Assembly: GCA_032433765.1 (NCBI GenBank)
Contig: JAVIAB010000073.1
Span: 65,466,205 to 65,530,204, forward strand
Source: Megaustenia siamemsis
Lineage: Eukaryota > Mollusca > Gastropoda > Stylommatophora > Ariophantidae
DNA: 64,000 nucleotides
Direction of reading: 5' to 3'
The position numbers and the translations under genes were made by a program. How positions within the stretch are numbered: the stretch's first letter is position 1; each line of letters starts with the position of its first letter. Shown here piece by piece: positions 42,260 to 55,284 of the stretch. Under the pieces are notes generated by a model, which worked only from the letters and a program-made list of their open reading frames with translations, made no database searches and was not told the DNA's origin.

Positions 42260-43900
42260 TTTCACCTTTGAAGGGAGATATTAATTGCGGCCTTTTGCTC
42301 TTCTATTGACCTGTGCTGCTGTTATGTTTCCTAGTGTTTCTAATATTCCATCAATCCATCTTCTCCTGGTCGGCCCTTGGGTCTGGTGTTCACGCAACGT
42401 TTATCGAAGGCTCGTTGTATTTTGGACTTTCTGCTTATTACATGGCCAAACCATTGTATCTGTTGTTTCTTTATATGGCGGGGGTTATTCCTAGCTTTTT
42501 TCTCAGTTCTTTATTTATGATCTTATCTCTCAGGCCGTTTCCTGTCATTCGTCTAACACATCTTAGTGGTGGTTATTTTTCTTATTGTTTTATTATCTGG
42601 GTCCAGGACTGGCTTTGGTAGCACAAAGCTGGAATGAAGATTGTATTGTAGAGTTTTCATTTTTTAAAGTGGTATTTCATTGTTTGGACAATAGTGGCGA
42701 TAGCTGCCCAATGATTTGACAAGCTTTGTTGTATCTTGAATCTATTTTTGTTGTTTGTGAATTATTGTCTGTCACTAGACTTCCTAAAAAAATAGTTTAA
42801 TTCATCCACTTGGTTTAGTTGTCTGCCGTATATAGTTATGTTGATGTTATATTTCTCCTTTGCGATATTCATGACTTCTGTTTTATTGTGGTCGTGTTTT
42901 GTACCTGTGCTGCTGAGTCTATGCAAATGATTTGGTAGGTCTTCTATTTTCCCAATAATTACTTAATAATGGGCAAATAGAAGTTCGTTAATCCCCTCTG
43001 TTTCCTATGGGTTCCTAACACAATAGAACCATATTAAGGAAAAAAACACAAGCGAGTAACTCTACAAGAAACAAGAACATGTATTTATACCATCGTTTTC
43101 TTGTTGTGCGTCTCCACATCTAATCCACAACTAACAAGGATCGCCACTTCACTCTGCCTCAAGCATTGATGGTGCACTCTGTTTTAGTTTCTCATTGCCC
43201 ACCTCTTTATGCTGTCAATCCACTTTTAGCCATTGTCTGCCTCTGATTCATTTAACTTGCTTTCAAACTGACGCTCAGTGAGTTGTTTCTTTGTGTCAAA
43301 AATAAATCTCACTTGCCATTGGTTCGAATTGTGTTAAATATTTCATTATTTTTCTGTTTCAGAATTTCATTATTTGCTTTCTGTCATAATCCCGCATCTT
43401 TTCCAGCTCTTTTATAAATTATCATTGCAAAGGCTGTTGTAGTTTGCGTTATTCTAGCCGATAATTCAGGCTTTGAGCCTTCATCGCTGACGATTAATCC
43501 TAAGTATTTAAATTTGTCAATTGCTTCTACTTCTTGTCCATTTATTTTAATTTGTTCAACAATGCCACTATGGTCATCAGTTGTTTTTTTTTTAGATTTG
43601 ATGCAGCAGATGTGGTATCAAACCGTTGTATCAAGTCTGTTAGTTCTTGTTCTGTTTACTAAATAAACGATGTCATCAGCATACAGCAGGTTCTTAGTTC
43701 TACCGCCATTTCCAGACAGTACTTTCATGGTCTTCTAGAGCATCTATTATAATTCTTTCCGAGAATGTGCTGTATAAGATAGGAAAGAGTATGCAGCCTT
43801 GTTGAACGTCAACTGTAGTACTATTTTCGTTGTAGTCCACATATCTCCGTTGTCATGGTGAACAACAAAAACCGCAGTCATTGTTAACCCAGGATACTAG
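42260..43900 (-). pseudogene. LINE family F, decayed copy 1
   Basis: Minus strand. Near 43800 it reads QQGCILFPILYSTFSERIIID (motif B region), near 43680 NLLYADDIVYL (motif C intact), and near 42400-42640 the C-terminal FIPALCYQSQSWT and CVRRMTGNGLRDKI, ending in a KGRPG basic tail near 42350. Many frameshifts and at least one internal deletion separate these. The same C-terminal motifs occur at the window end (63850-64000). The plus-strand frames at 42285-42621 are antisense shadows. Confidence 0.75.
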
Positions 43901-44285
43901 CGATATGATGTGCAATCTGAAAAATCTGCCTCTCATTTGTGTCTAACGCGCTAAGATCATTTGGCGGTGGCCAATCCGCTCAATGACGGCAGTGATTAGT
44001 CGAAGATTGCAGAAATTGTACAACTGAGATCTGCCTGTCATCACGGAGTGGGAACCATAACCAACACTACTTGTCGACTGCTCCCACAAAACCACTCCCT
44101 ACCTGCTTCAATGACTTCACGCAATCCTGATCGGGAAACTAAATGGGCACTCCACTAAGCATGTCCGTAGATTAGCGGAGGGCATGAGTTGTATTACTTT
44201 TTCTTTGATAAATACCCCTACCCCGCTAACCGTATAACATAGGTATGTCTATTTTTTTTTTAATTAACCAGAATTGATTTATTAG
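43901..44285. other. intron spacer
   Basis: No gene recognised. GC content is somewhat higher than around it. Confidence 0.4.
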
Positions 44286-44289
44286 GTAC

Positions 44290-44560
44290 ATGAAACTCAA
44301 ACTGGCAATAGATACCAGCATATTTTTACAGGACAAGAGATTTACAAAAACATGCGCGCAATAATCCTTTTACAAAATATGTGCACGAGAGTCTGATTAA
44401 AGATATGCGAACTCATAATCTGTTTACATGACATGTACACTAGAATCTGTTTACATGACATATACACTAGAACCTGTTTAAATGACATATACACTAGAAT
44501 CTATTTAAATGACATATACACTAGAATCTGTTTACAAGACATATACATTTTAAATTGTAA
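44290..44560. repeat. degenerate ~28-bp repeats
   Basis: Loose units with GACATATACACTAGAATCTG + TTTAAAT-type ends. Related motifs occur in the previous intron at 35270-35600. Confidence 0.65.
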
Positions 44561-44650
44561 CAAACTATGAATATATGCGATATGTAGTTACTAACATTTG
44601 AGACTGCCAGAGAGACTTCAAAAGTGGATTAGCAACGGCAACTCAAAAAT

Positions 44651-47600
44651 GTAAGAACATGTGGCACAATAGCAGCCAGACAATTAAAATTATTGAGGGA
44701 ATGTGAGCAATGCATTATGTAAGAACATGTGGCACAATACCAGCCAGACAATTAAAATTATTGAGGGAATGTGAGCAATGCATTATGTAAGAACATGTGG
44801 CACAATAGCAGCCAGACAATTAAAATTATTGAGGGAATGTGAGCAATGCATTATGTAAAAACATGTGGCACAATAGCAGCCAGACAATTAAAATTATTGA
44901 GGGAATGTGAGCAATGCATTATGTAAGAACATGTGGCACAATAGCAGCCAGACAATTAAAATTATTGAGGGAATGTGAGCAATGCATTATGTAAGAACAT
45001 GTGGCACAATAGCAGCCAGACAATTAAAATTATTGAGGGAATGTGAGCAATGCATTATGTAAGAACATGTGGCACAATAGCAGCCAGACAATTAAAATTA
45101 TTGAGGGAATGTGAGCAATGCATTATGTAAGAACATGTGGCACAATAGCAGCCAGACAATTAAAATTATTGAGGGAATGTGAGCAATGCATTATGTAAGA
45201 ACATGTGGCACAATAGCAGCCAGACAATTAAAATTATTGAGGGAATGTGAGCAATGCATTATGTAAGAACATGTGGCACAATAGCAGCCAGACAATTAAA
45301 ATTATTGAGGGAATGTGAGCAATGCATTATGTAAGAACATGTGGCACAATAGCAGCCAGACAATTAAAATTATTGAGGGAATGTGAGCAATGCATTATGT
45401 AAGAACATGTGGCACAATAGCAGCCAGACAATTAAAATTATTGAGGGAATGTGAGCAATGCATTATGTAAGAACATGTGGCACAATAGCAGCCAGACAAT
45501 TAAAATTATTGAGGGAATGTGAGCAATGCATTATGTAAAAACATGTGGCACAATACCAGCCAGACAATTAAAATTATTGAGGGAATGTGAGCAATGCATT
45601 ATGTAAGAACATGTGGCACAATACCAGCCAGACAATTAAAATTATTGAGGGAATGTGAGCAATGCATTATGTAAGAACATGTGGCACAATAGCAGCCAGA
45701 CAATTAAAATTATTGAGGGAATGTGAGCAATGCATTATGTAAGAACATGTGGCACAATAGCAGCCAGACAATTAAAATTATTGAGGGAATGTGAGCAATG
45801 CATTATGTAAGAACATGTGGCACAATACCAGCCAGACAATTAAAATTATTGAGGGAATGTGAGCAATGCATTATGTAAGAACATGTGGCACAATACCAGC
45901 CAGACAATTAAAATTATTGAGGGAATGTGAGCAATGCATTATGTAAGAACATGTGGCACAATACCAGCCAGACAATTAAAATTATTGAGGGAATGTGAGC
46001 AATGCATTATGTAAGAACATGTGGCACAATACCAGCCAGACAATTAAAATTATTGAGGGAATGTGAGCAATGCATTATGTAAGAACATGTGGCACAATAC
46101 CAGCCAGACAATTAAAATTATTGAGGGAATGTGAGCAATGCATTATGTAAGAACATGTGGCACAATACCAGCCAGACAATTAAAATTATTGAGGGAATGT
46201 GAGCAATGCATTATGTAAGAACATGTGGCACAATAGCAGCCAGACAATTAAAATTATTGAGGGAATGTGAGCAATGCATTATGTAAGAACATGTGGCACA
46301 ATAGCAGCCAGACAATTAAAATTATTGAGGGAATGTGAGCAATGCATTATGTAAGAACATGTGGCACAATACCAGCCAGACAATTAAAATTATTGAGGGA
46401 ATGTGAGCAATGCATTATGTAAGAACATGTGGCACAATAGCAGCCAGACAATTAAAATTATTGAGGGAATGTGAGCAATGCATTATGTAAGAACATGTGG
46501 CACAATAGCAGCCAGACAATTAAAATTATTGAGGGAATGTGAGCAATGCATTATGTAAGAACATGTGGCACAATACCAGCCAGACAATTAAAATTATTGA
46601 GGGAATGTGAGCAATGCATTATGTAAGAACATGTGGCACAATACCAGCCAGACAATTAAAATTATTGAGGGAATGTGAGCAATGCATTATGTAAGAACAT
46701 GTGGCACAATACCAGCCAGACAATTAAAATTATTGAGGGAATGTGAGCAATGCATTATGTAAGAACATGTGGCACAATACCAGCCAGACAATTAAAATTA
46801 TTGAGGGAATGTGAGCAATGCATTATGTAAGAACATGTGGCACAATACCAGCCAGACAATTAAAATTATTGAGGGAATGTGAGCAATGCATTATGTAAGA
46901 ACATGTGGCACAATACCAGCCAGACAATTAAAATTATTGAGGGAATGTGAGCAATGCATTATGTAAGAACATGTGGCACAATAGCAGCCAGACAATTAAA
47001 ATTATTGAGGGAATGTGAGCAATGCATTATGTAAGAACATGTGGCACAATAGCAGCCAGACAATTAAAATTATTGAGGGAATGTGAGCAATGCATTATGT
47101 AAGAACATGTGGCACAATAGCAGCCAGACAATTAAAATTATTGAGGGAATGTGAGCAATGCATTATGTAAGAACATGTGGCACAATAGCAGCCAGACAAT
47201 TAAAATTATTGAGGGAATGTGAGCAATGCATTATGTAAGAACATGTGGCACAATAGCAGCCAGACAATTAAAATTATTGAGGGAATGTGAGCAATGCATT
47301 ATGTAAGAACATGTGGCACAATACCAGCCAGACAATTAAAATTATTGAGGGAATGTGAGCAATGCATTATGTAAAAACATGTGGCACAATACCAGCCAGA
47401 CAATTAAAATTATTGAGGGAATGTGAGCAATGCATTATGTAAGAACATGTGGCACAATACCAGCCAGACAATTAAAATTATTGAGGGAATGTGAGCAATG
47501 CATTATGTAAAAACATGTGGCACAATACCAGCCAGACAATTAAAATTATTGAGGGAATGTGAGCAATGCATTATGTAAGAACATGTGGCACAATACCAGC

Positions 47601-50600
47601 CAGACAATTAAAATTATTGAGGGAATGTGAGCAATGCATTATGTAAAAACATGTGGCACAATAGCAGCCAGACAATTAAAATTATTGAGGGAATGTGAGC
47701 AATGCATTATGTAAGAACATGTGGCACAATACCAGCCAGACAATTAAAATTATTGAGGGAATGTGAGCAATGCATTATGTAAAAACATGTGGCACAATAG
47801 CAGCCAGACAATTAAAATTATTGAGGGAATGTGAGCAATGCATTATGTAAGAACATGTGGCACAATAGCAGCCAGACAATTAAAATTATTGAGGGAATGT
47901 GAGCAATGCATTATGTAAGAACATGTGGCACAATAGCAGCCAGACAATTAAAATTATTGAGGGAATGTGAGCAATGCATTATGTAAGAACATGTGGCACA
48001 ATAGCAGCCAGACAATTAAAATTATTGAGGGAATGTGAGCAATGCATTATGTAAGAACATGTGGCACAATACCAGCCAGACAATTAAAATTATTGAGGGA
48101 ATGTGAGCAATGCATTATGTAAGAACATGTGGCACAATAGCAGCCAGACAATTAAAATTATTGAGGGAATGTGAGCAATGCATTATGTAAGAACATGTGG
48201 CACAATACCAGCCAGACAATTAAAATTATTGAGGGAATGTGAGCAATGCATTATGTAAGAACATGTGGCACAATACCAGCCAGACAATTAAAATTATTGA
48301 GGGAATGTGAGCAATGCATTATGTAAGAACATGTGGCACAATAGCAGCCAGACAATTAAAATTATTGAGGGAATGTGAGCAATGCATTATGTAAGAACAT
48401 GTGGCACAATAGCAGCCAGACAATTAAAATTATTGAGGGAATGTGAGCAATGCATTATGTAAGAACATGTGGCACAATACCAGCCAGACAATTAAAATTA
48501 TTGAGGGAATGTGAGCAATGCATTATGTAAGAACATGTGGCACAATACCAGCCAGACAATTAAAATTATTGAGGGAATGTGAGCAATGCATTATGTAAGA
48601 ACATGTGGCACAATACCAGCCAGACAATTAAAATTATTGAGGGAATGTGAGCAATGCATTATGTAAAAACATGTGGCACAATAGCAGCCAGACAATTAAA
48701 ATTATTGAGGGAATGTGAGCAATGCATTATGTAAGAACATGTGGCACAATAGCAGCCAGACAATTAAAATTATTGAGGGAATGTGAGCAATGCATTATGT
48801 AAGAACATGTGGCACAATACCAGCCAGACAATTAAAATTATTGAGGGAATGTGAGCAATGCATTATGTAAAAACATGTGGCACAATACCAGCCAGACAAT
48901 TAAAATTATTGAGGGAATGTGAGCAATGCATTATGTAAGAACATGTGGCACAATACCAGCCAGACAATTAAAATTATTGAGGGAATGTGAGCAATGCATT
49001 ATGTAAGAACATGTGGCACAATACCAGCCAGACAATTAAAATTATTGAGGGAATGTGAGCAATGCATTATGTAAGAACATGTGGCACAATACCAGCCAGA
49101 CAATTAAAATTATTGAGGGAATGTGAGCAATGCATTATGTAAGAACATGTGGCACAATAGCAGCCAGACAATTAAAATTATTGAGGGAATGTGAGCAATG
49201 CATTATGTAAGAACATGTGGCACAATACCAGCCAGACAATTAAAATTATTGAGGGAATGTGAGCAATGCATTATGTAAAAACATGTGGCACAATACCAGC
49301 CAGACAATTAAAATTATTGAGGGAATGTGAGCAATGCATTATGTAAAAACATGTGGCACAATACCAGCCAGACAATTAAAATTATTGAGGGAATGTGAGC
49401 AATGCATTATGTAAAAACATGTGGCACAATACCAGCCAGACAATTAAAATTATTGAGGGAATGTGAGCAATGCATTATGTAAAAACATGTGGCACAATAC
49501 CAGCCAGACAATTAAAATTATTGAGGGAATGTGAGCAATGCATTATGTAAAAACATGTGGCACAATACCAGCCAGACAATTAAAATTATTGAGGGAATGT
49601 GAGCAATGCATTATGTAAGAACATGTGGCACAATACCAGCCAGACAATTAAAATTATTGAGGGAATGTGAGCAATGCATTATGTAAAAACATGTGGCACA
49701 ATACCAGCCAGACAATTAAAATTATTGAGGGAATGTGAGCAATGCATTATGTAAAAACATGTGGCACAATACCAGCCAGACAATTAAAATTATTGAGGGA
49801 ATGTGAGCAATGCATTATGTAAGAACATGTGGCACAATACCAGCCAGACAATTAAAATTATTGAGGGAATGTGAGCAATGCATTATGTAAAAACATGTGG
49901 CACAATACCAGCCAGACAATTAAAATTATTGAGGGAATGTGAGCAATGCATTATGTAAGAACATGTGGCACAATACCAGCCAGACAATTAAAATTATTGA
50001 GGGAATGTGAGCAATGCATTATGTAAGAACATGTGGCACAATACCAGCCAGACAATTAAAATTATTGAGGGAATGTGAGCAATGCATTATGTAAAAACAT
50101 GTGGCACAATACCAGCCAGACAATTAAAATTATTGAGGGAATGTGAGCAATGCATTATGTAAAAACATGTGGCACAATACCAGCCAGACAATTAAAATTA
50201 TTGAGGGAATGTGAGCAATGCATTATGTAAAAACATGTGGCACAATACCAGCCAGACAATTAAAATTATTGAGGGAATGTGAGCAATGCATTATGTAAGA
50301 ACATGTGGCACAATACCAGCCAGACAATTAAAATTATTGAGGGAATGTGAGCAATGCATTATGTAAGAACATGTGGCACAATACCAGCCAGACAATTAAA
50401 ATTATTGAGGGAATGTGAGCAATGCATTATGTAAAAACATGTGGCACAATACCAGCCAGACAATTAAAATTATTGAGGGAATGTGAGCAATGCATTATGT
50501 AAGAACATGTGGCACAATACCAGCCAGACAATTAAAATTATTGAGGGAATGTGAGCAATGCATTATGTAAGAACATGTGGCACAATACCAGCCAGACAAT

Positions 50601-50643
50601 TAAAATTATTGAGGGAATGTGAGCAATGCATTATGTAAAAACA
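44651..50643. repeat. 68-bp satellite array, about 88 copies
   Basis: A 5993-bp head-to-tail array of a 68-bp unit, starting GTAAGAACATGTGGCACAAT and ending AATGCATTAT. Copies are nearly identical except at two sites: GTAAGAAC/GTAAAAAC and AATAGCAG/AATACCAG. AGCAG dominates the first third, and ACCAG with many AAAAC units dominates the last 1.5 kb. The identity indicates recent amplification by unequal exchange. It has no open frame of note. Confidence 0.98.
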
Positions 50644-51270
50644 GCGATTCCTTCTATTATACCGCCCAATGTACACCTCTCTCTCTCTCTGTGTCTGGCA
50701 TGATAAGGGGAGATAATCGTGGAATTAAAAACTGTTGGTAAAATGAGATAATTTGATTACTTTGTCAGCAATGGGAAGGTAATTGTTGAAGTTATAATGG
50801 TGAAACAAAACCGATAATGAAAATAAATGTAAAAATCACAACTGTCAGAATTATGGCGAGTGTGGCAAAAAGGAGGTAATTGTTGAATAGATAATAGTGA
50901 AATATAAGAATAAAAGTACAGAATATAGCTAACCAATCGCTTGTATTTTATTGGATTTTAATAGCTTTTAATGGCGTAGTTAAGGGCGGAAGGGTCTCAG
51001 ATTGGTAAGTGGTCGGCTTGTAATGGCGCAATGAATGGGTGGGTTGTGCAAAGTGATAGACAAACCTTAGCTGACCGATTCATTGTGCCATATTCGATTT
51101 TCATGGCTTGAAATGGGTTTTTAGGGTGGTGGGACGGTAAACAAATCGATAATATATAAGAAGAAGAATAAAAAGGCAGACTCATAGCTAACCGATTGAT
51201 ATTTTTAAATTGGATTTTAACGACACTTTTAATGGATTTATATCGGTTTTAATGAGCGGATAGTGAGGTG
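50644..51270 (+). repeat. dispersed block R, copy 1, first part
   Basis: Unnamed repeat made of degenerate ~140-180-bp units with TAGCTAACCGATTGAT, TTGGATTTTAA, TTTTAATGG and GCGGATAGTGAGG motifs. It is interrupted at 51271 by LINE D1 and continues at 52651-52862 and 53682-53722. 50862-51270 is duplicated at 56605-57013. Related sequence lies inverted at 61533-62800. No coding frame or terminal structure is recognised. Confidence 0.7.
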
Positions 51271-52636
51271 TCTTCTACATTTTAGCTCCCAGTGGAGCTT
51301 AGGTCTTCAACAAACACTTTCCAAGTCTTTCTGTTTTTTGCCATTCTTTTAAGATCATTCCATGTCTTCCCCATCATCTTCATCTCTGCTTCGATCTGTC
51401 TTCTCCAAGAATTCCTTGGTCTTCCTCTTTGTCTTTTCCCCTGGGGATTCCAAAAAAGGGCCTGTTGTGTAATACTCTCAGTTGGCTTCCGTAGTGTGTG
51501 TCCTATCCATCGCCATCGTCTTCGCTGTATCTCTTTATCCACTGGTATTTGACCGGTACATTTCCATAATTCCATGTTAGTGACTTTGTCCTGCCATTTC
51601 CATCCCTTTATTCTGCGCAAGCATCCATTAATGAAAGTCTGTACCTTCGTGATTGTCAATTTTGTTATTCTCCATGTTTCACAGCCATATAATAGGACCG
51701 ACTTAACATTTTAGTTGAAAATTTTTATTTTTGTATTTAGCCTAATTTTTTTTGGATTTCCATGTTTCCCAGTGCAATGAAAGCTCATCTTGCTTTTGAT
51801 ATCCTTATTTTGGTATCATTTTCTGTTCCTCCCTCTTTATCTATATTACTGCCCAGATATATATAAGATTATACGTCTAGTAGAGGTATTTCTCCTAGTT
51901 TTATTTGGTTATTGCCAACTGCATTAATTCTCATAATGTTGGTCTTATCTCTATTAATCTTTAGCCCTAGCTGTTGTGATCTCTCATCTAATATACTCAT
52001 TTTATCCTGCATCTGTTGATGGCTGTGTGATAGGAGAGCTATGACATCAGCAAAGTCTAAATCATCAAGTTGTTTGGTCAGTGACCACTGGATCCCATTT
52101 CTGTTGTTTTGAGTTATTTTCATAATCCAATCTATGGCCAGTAGAAAGAGAAATGGAGACAGGAGGCATCCTTGCCTTACTCCTGTTCTTATTTCAAATG
52201 CTTCTGTAAGCTGTCCTTCATGCAACACACTACATTTTGTTCCTTCATACATTGTTTTTATCAGGTTAATAAACTTTATGGGGATTCCGTAATGACTCAG
52301 CAACTTCCAAAGCATTCTTCTGTCTAAACTATCAAATGCCTTTTCGTAATCTATGAATCCAATATAAAGTGGGGATTTTAGTTCTAAACTTTGTTCAACT
52401 ATTATACGTAGAGTAGTTATTTGATCAGCACATGATCTGTTCTTCCTAAAACCTGCTTGTTCATCTCTCAAGTGTTTCTCTATAGCCTCTTTTAGTCTCT
52501 CCAGAATGATTCTGCCTAATATTTTTCCTGGCACTGATAGTAGCATAATTCCCCTATAATTTGTGCACTCCTGTAAACTTCCTTTCTTTGGTAGTTTGAT
52601 CATATAACCTTCTCTCCAGTCTTTAGGTATTTCTTC
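51271..52636 (-). pseudogene. LINE family D copy 1, 5'-truncated
   Basis: Inserted in block R with a 14-bp duplication CGGATAGTGAGGTG (51257-51270 and 52637-52650). Frame 51869-52603 covers YRGIMLLSVPGKILGRII, RKNRSCADQIT, FIDYEKAFDS (motif A) and GVRQGCLLSPFLF (motif B). Motif C reads DFADVIALL: the second catalytic Asp is Val, so the enzyme is dead. A frameshift near 51870-51700 leads to the C-terminal frame 51282-51659 (KRQRGRPRNSW, FVEDLSSTGS). Confidence 0.92.
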
Positions 52637-52650
52637 CGGATAGTGAGGTG

Positions 52651-52873
52651 CAGTAAAGATATAATAATAGTGAAATAGAGTTGACTGATTTATTGCATAT
52701 TATTGAATTTTGGCGAGATTTGGCGGATTTTGGCTGATTCGGCTGGATTTAAAATGGATTTTGGATGATTTAATTCATTTTTTCTGATTTTATTGCACGG
52801 AATAGTTTCTGAGGGGCATGGGTAAAGGGATAAAGATCGAAATTATATCATAAATGAACGACTGAAAGTAGAT
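52651..52873 (+). repeat. dispersed block R, copy 1, middle part
   Basis: Continuation of R after LINE D1. Reverse-complement similarity to 61590-61800 (GGATTTTGGATGATTTAAT, CTGATTTTATTGCACGGAAT). It ends at the target duplication of LINE C. Confidence 0.7.
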
Positions 52874-53670
52874 ATGACACAGTCTTAATAGCAATGAAAG
52901 AGAATGAACTACAAGAAATAATAGACATAATAGTAAATGAAAGCAACAAAAAAGGTATCATTCTGAATAGTAAGAAAACAAAAGTAATCGTTATATTAAA
53001 GAAACAATCATCACCATCATGCAACATAAAAATAAACAAGACAAAACTGAAACATGTGCAAAGCGTCAAATACTTGGGCACAATAATAACAACAGATGGA
53101 AGATGCACCTCAGAAATAAAAAGCAGAATAGCTCAGGCCAAAATAGCATTTCGGAAAATAAATAATAGCTTATACAACAAATCTATGTCAATAGAAGTGA
53201 AAAGGGGAGTTCGTCGGTGCTATATAGAACCAATTCTGACTTATGGAAGCGAATCATGGGCAGTAGACAAACAAATGAAAATACGATTAGAAGCCACAGA
53301 GATGGGATTTCTCAGAAGAATGTTGAATGTTCCCTGGACGGCTAAAAAGACCAATGAGGAAGTTCTCAAAGAGGCCAACACAAAAAGGGAACTCCTAAAA
53401 AACATCAGAAAGAAATAATCAACATTTTTTGGGCACATCATGAGAAGAGGAAAGTTGGAATACTTGGTTAGAACTGGCAAAATGAAATGAAAGAGAGATC
53501 GCGGACGACAAAGAAAGAAAATACTGGATAGCTTGGTGTCATGGCATGGAAAGCAGCCAACAACAGAACTGATACGATGCACTGTAGATGGAAGATTGTG
53601 GAAGGCCATGATCGGCTACGCCAACTGGTATGGCACATGATGATGATGATGATGATGATGATAATGATGA
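52874..53670 (+). pseudogene. LINE family C copy, nested in block R
   Basis: 5'-truncated insertion with an 11-bp duplication TGAAAGTAGAT / TGAAAGAAGAT (52863-52873, 53671-53681; one mismatch) and a GATGAT tail. It starts within the active-site codons (DTVLIA equivalent) and is open 52894-53418: KYLGTIITTDGRCTSEI, YIEPILTYGSESWAV and MLNVPWTAKKTNEEV. A stop precedes the C-terminal tail. It is the best preserved family C copy here, but still lacks the palm. Confidence 0.88.
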
Positions 53671-53722
53671 TGAAAGAAGATGTTGGCATAAATTGTAATT
53701 GAACATATATATAATATGAAAA

Positions 53723-54875
53723 ACTCAAAACTAACTCAAAAGCATATGTGCTTTTTAACCAAAGACTTTTTTTGGAACTCAATGAAGATATCCCCGATGG
53801 AAGAATAAATTGTACTATTAATCCCATAAATGATTCGCTTCCAGAGGTTTATGATGTAAACAAAGCAGTTTTGTCATTGCAAGTGAATAATGTCCACACC
53901 CATAATTGGTCAGGATTGGGTAGCAGCAGCAGCTTTATAGCGAACACAGAAAACATCACAGGATTGTGCTGTTCTGAAACAGCTATGCCATGCTACCCTA
54001 GAATTGCCTTTAATGGGATTACTGTGACCACAAACCACGCTCCATGTGTGTGCCACATATTTACACCACAGAAAGAAATTCTGAATATAACAACATCATG
54101 TGCCTTCTGTGATATTAATGACCACAGACCAGGAGCCTCCAGTATGATTGATACAACTGTTGCACCAAGCACTTCATCAGCAGAGCCATATCTATGAAAT
54201 ATTAATCTGACATTGTTCTTGAATGATGTCCAAGATAATGAGACATCAGAATTGTGTGGCGGCAGCTACAAGAAGGGAGCGGAGAACATCATCAATTGTG
54301 TTTTTACTAACTACAGGTCATGTGGCTTCTGTTGGATTGGAAATGATAACTTACCACCCTTGTGTGTCTATATGTTTGGAATTGGAGTCATCAATGATGG
54401 CCTAACATCATCAGGTGCTACGACGATCGTCGTTTTCGGGAGGACGTAAACTCCCATGGTGTATGGTGGATAGGCGGCGGGAACCATTGAGGGCTATGTC
54501 TGAAAAGTGTTCCTTCTTGCAGTTTCCTCATATTCCAAGTCAGGCTTGTTGCAGGAGCTACTGAATTAAGTGCTCTGTGCACACCGTGAGCTGTGTGTCT
54601 CATCCGTTTTGATCCTACTTCGATATCCCGTTTGTTTGCGATGAATGATGATATCGTATGACGGAGAACAGTTGGCTGTGTTCACTTTCTGCGCGGTTTC
54701 GCCTTTAGTCTTTTGGCGTGTGCTGAGACTGCTGCGATGGGGACTACAGTTACCTTTCTTTGTTTGGGAGATGAGTTGGTAATTCGGATGATTCCACTGG
54801 CACGGGCGGTTGAGCAATTATGGATTTTAATTCGTTTGCTGTGAGACCGAGGCCTTCCATGACCAATAACCAATA
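53723..54875 (+). mobile_element. Cys-rich cassette, copy 2, with target duplication
   Basis: A 1153-bp insertion flanked by ATAATATGAAAA (53711-53722 and 54876-54887; the right copy merges with the AAT tail). It matches the reverse complement of 9670-10985 but starts about 290 bp later, so it is 5'-truncated. A 3' tail of CCAATAACCAATAATAAT and the target duplication suggest insertion by LINE machinery. It lacks about 146 bp present in copy 1 around 54297. It could be a processed mRNA copy or an unnamed retroposon. Confidence 0.8.
53748..54449 (+). pseudogene. Cys-rich extracellular-type protein, copy 2
   Basis: The frame at 53748-54197 contains INCTINPINDSLPEVY, NNVHTHNWSG, LCCSETAMPCYPRIAFNGIT and CVCHIFTPQKEI. 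After a stop at 54197 it continues in 54213-54449 with FLNDVQDNETSELCGGSYKK. The 146-bp deletion then removes the CC/PCY part of the second module and joins to NYRSCGFCWIGNDNLPP. Copy 1 keeps that part. The Met at 53748 has no context marking it as the true start. No signal peptide, function unknown. Confidence 0.55.
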
Positions 54876-54887
54876 ATAATATGAAAA

Positions 54888-54949
54888 GTAACAGATGATT
54901 AAATAGAACATATAGAGAAAATATAAAAGTGATCTAACCGTTTTGAAAG
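54888..54949. other. continuation of block R or spacer
   Basis: Short AT-rich sequence after the cassette's right target duplication, leading into the decayed gene cluster. Confidence 0.3.
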
Positions 54950-55190
54950 ACTGTGATGCACGTTACCAGACAGGAATACCCGTCGTTGTTTCAAATGTCT
55001 CAAATTGATCATATCTGCTTGATGTTTCTGCTGCGGTCCATCTGTTACAATGGGTCGTTTTTTTTTCAAATCTAGGACGAATCGGTTTGTGGGCTGAGGG
55101 GGATATAATTGTCCTGTCTATTCAAACACTGTTTGATCTCTTTAACCCGTGACTTGATACTACGTTTCAAGGCTGTCGCGTCACTATGCG
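54950..55190 (-). pseudogene. possible retroviral-type integrase fragment
   Basis: Minus strand, two short frames. One reads VKEIKQCLNRQDNYIP near 55130-55170; the other, offset, RFVLDLKKKRPIVTDG then QKHQADMINL near 55020-55090. QADM at this position resembles the QADLVDM-type segment holding the first catalytic Asp of integrases carried by Polinton-like elements. The rest of the D,D-E domain is not recognisable. This is a weak match by eye; chance is possible. Confidence 0.35.
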
Positions 55191-55284
55191 CCCCGGGTCG
55201 ACTATGGTCTTAGTAATGATGTCTCAGCGTGTTTTCCATCGTTCCAAATTCGTTGTTGAAATTTTAGATTTTCTGTTTTTATCC

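Noticed and set aside
42285..42621. Plus-strand frames resembling a small membrane protein
   Set aside because: Antisense of the family F LINE C-terminus (CVRRMTGN motif on the minus strand).
50997..51185. 62-codon frame identical at 56740-56928 as a conserved gene
   Set aside because: The whole 409-bp segment is duplicated, so identity says nothing about coding; no recognised domain.
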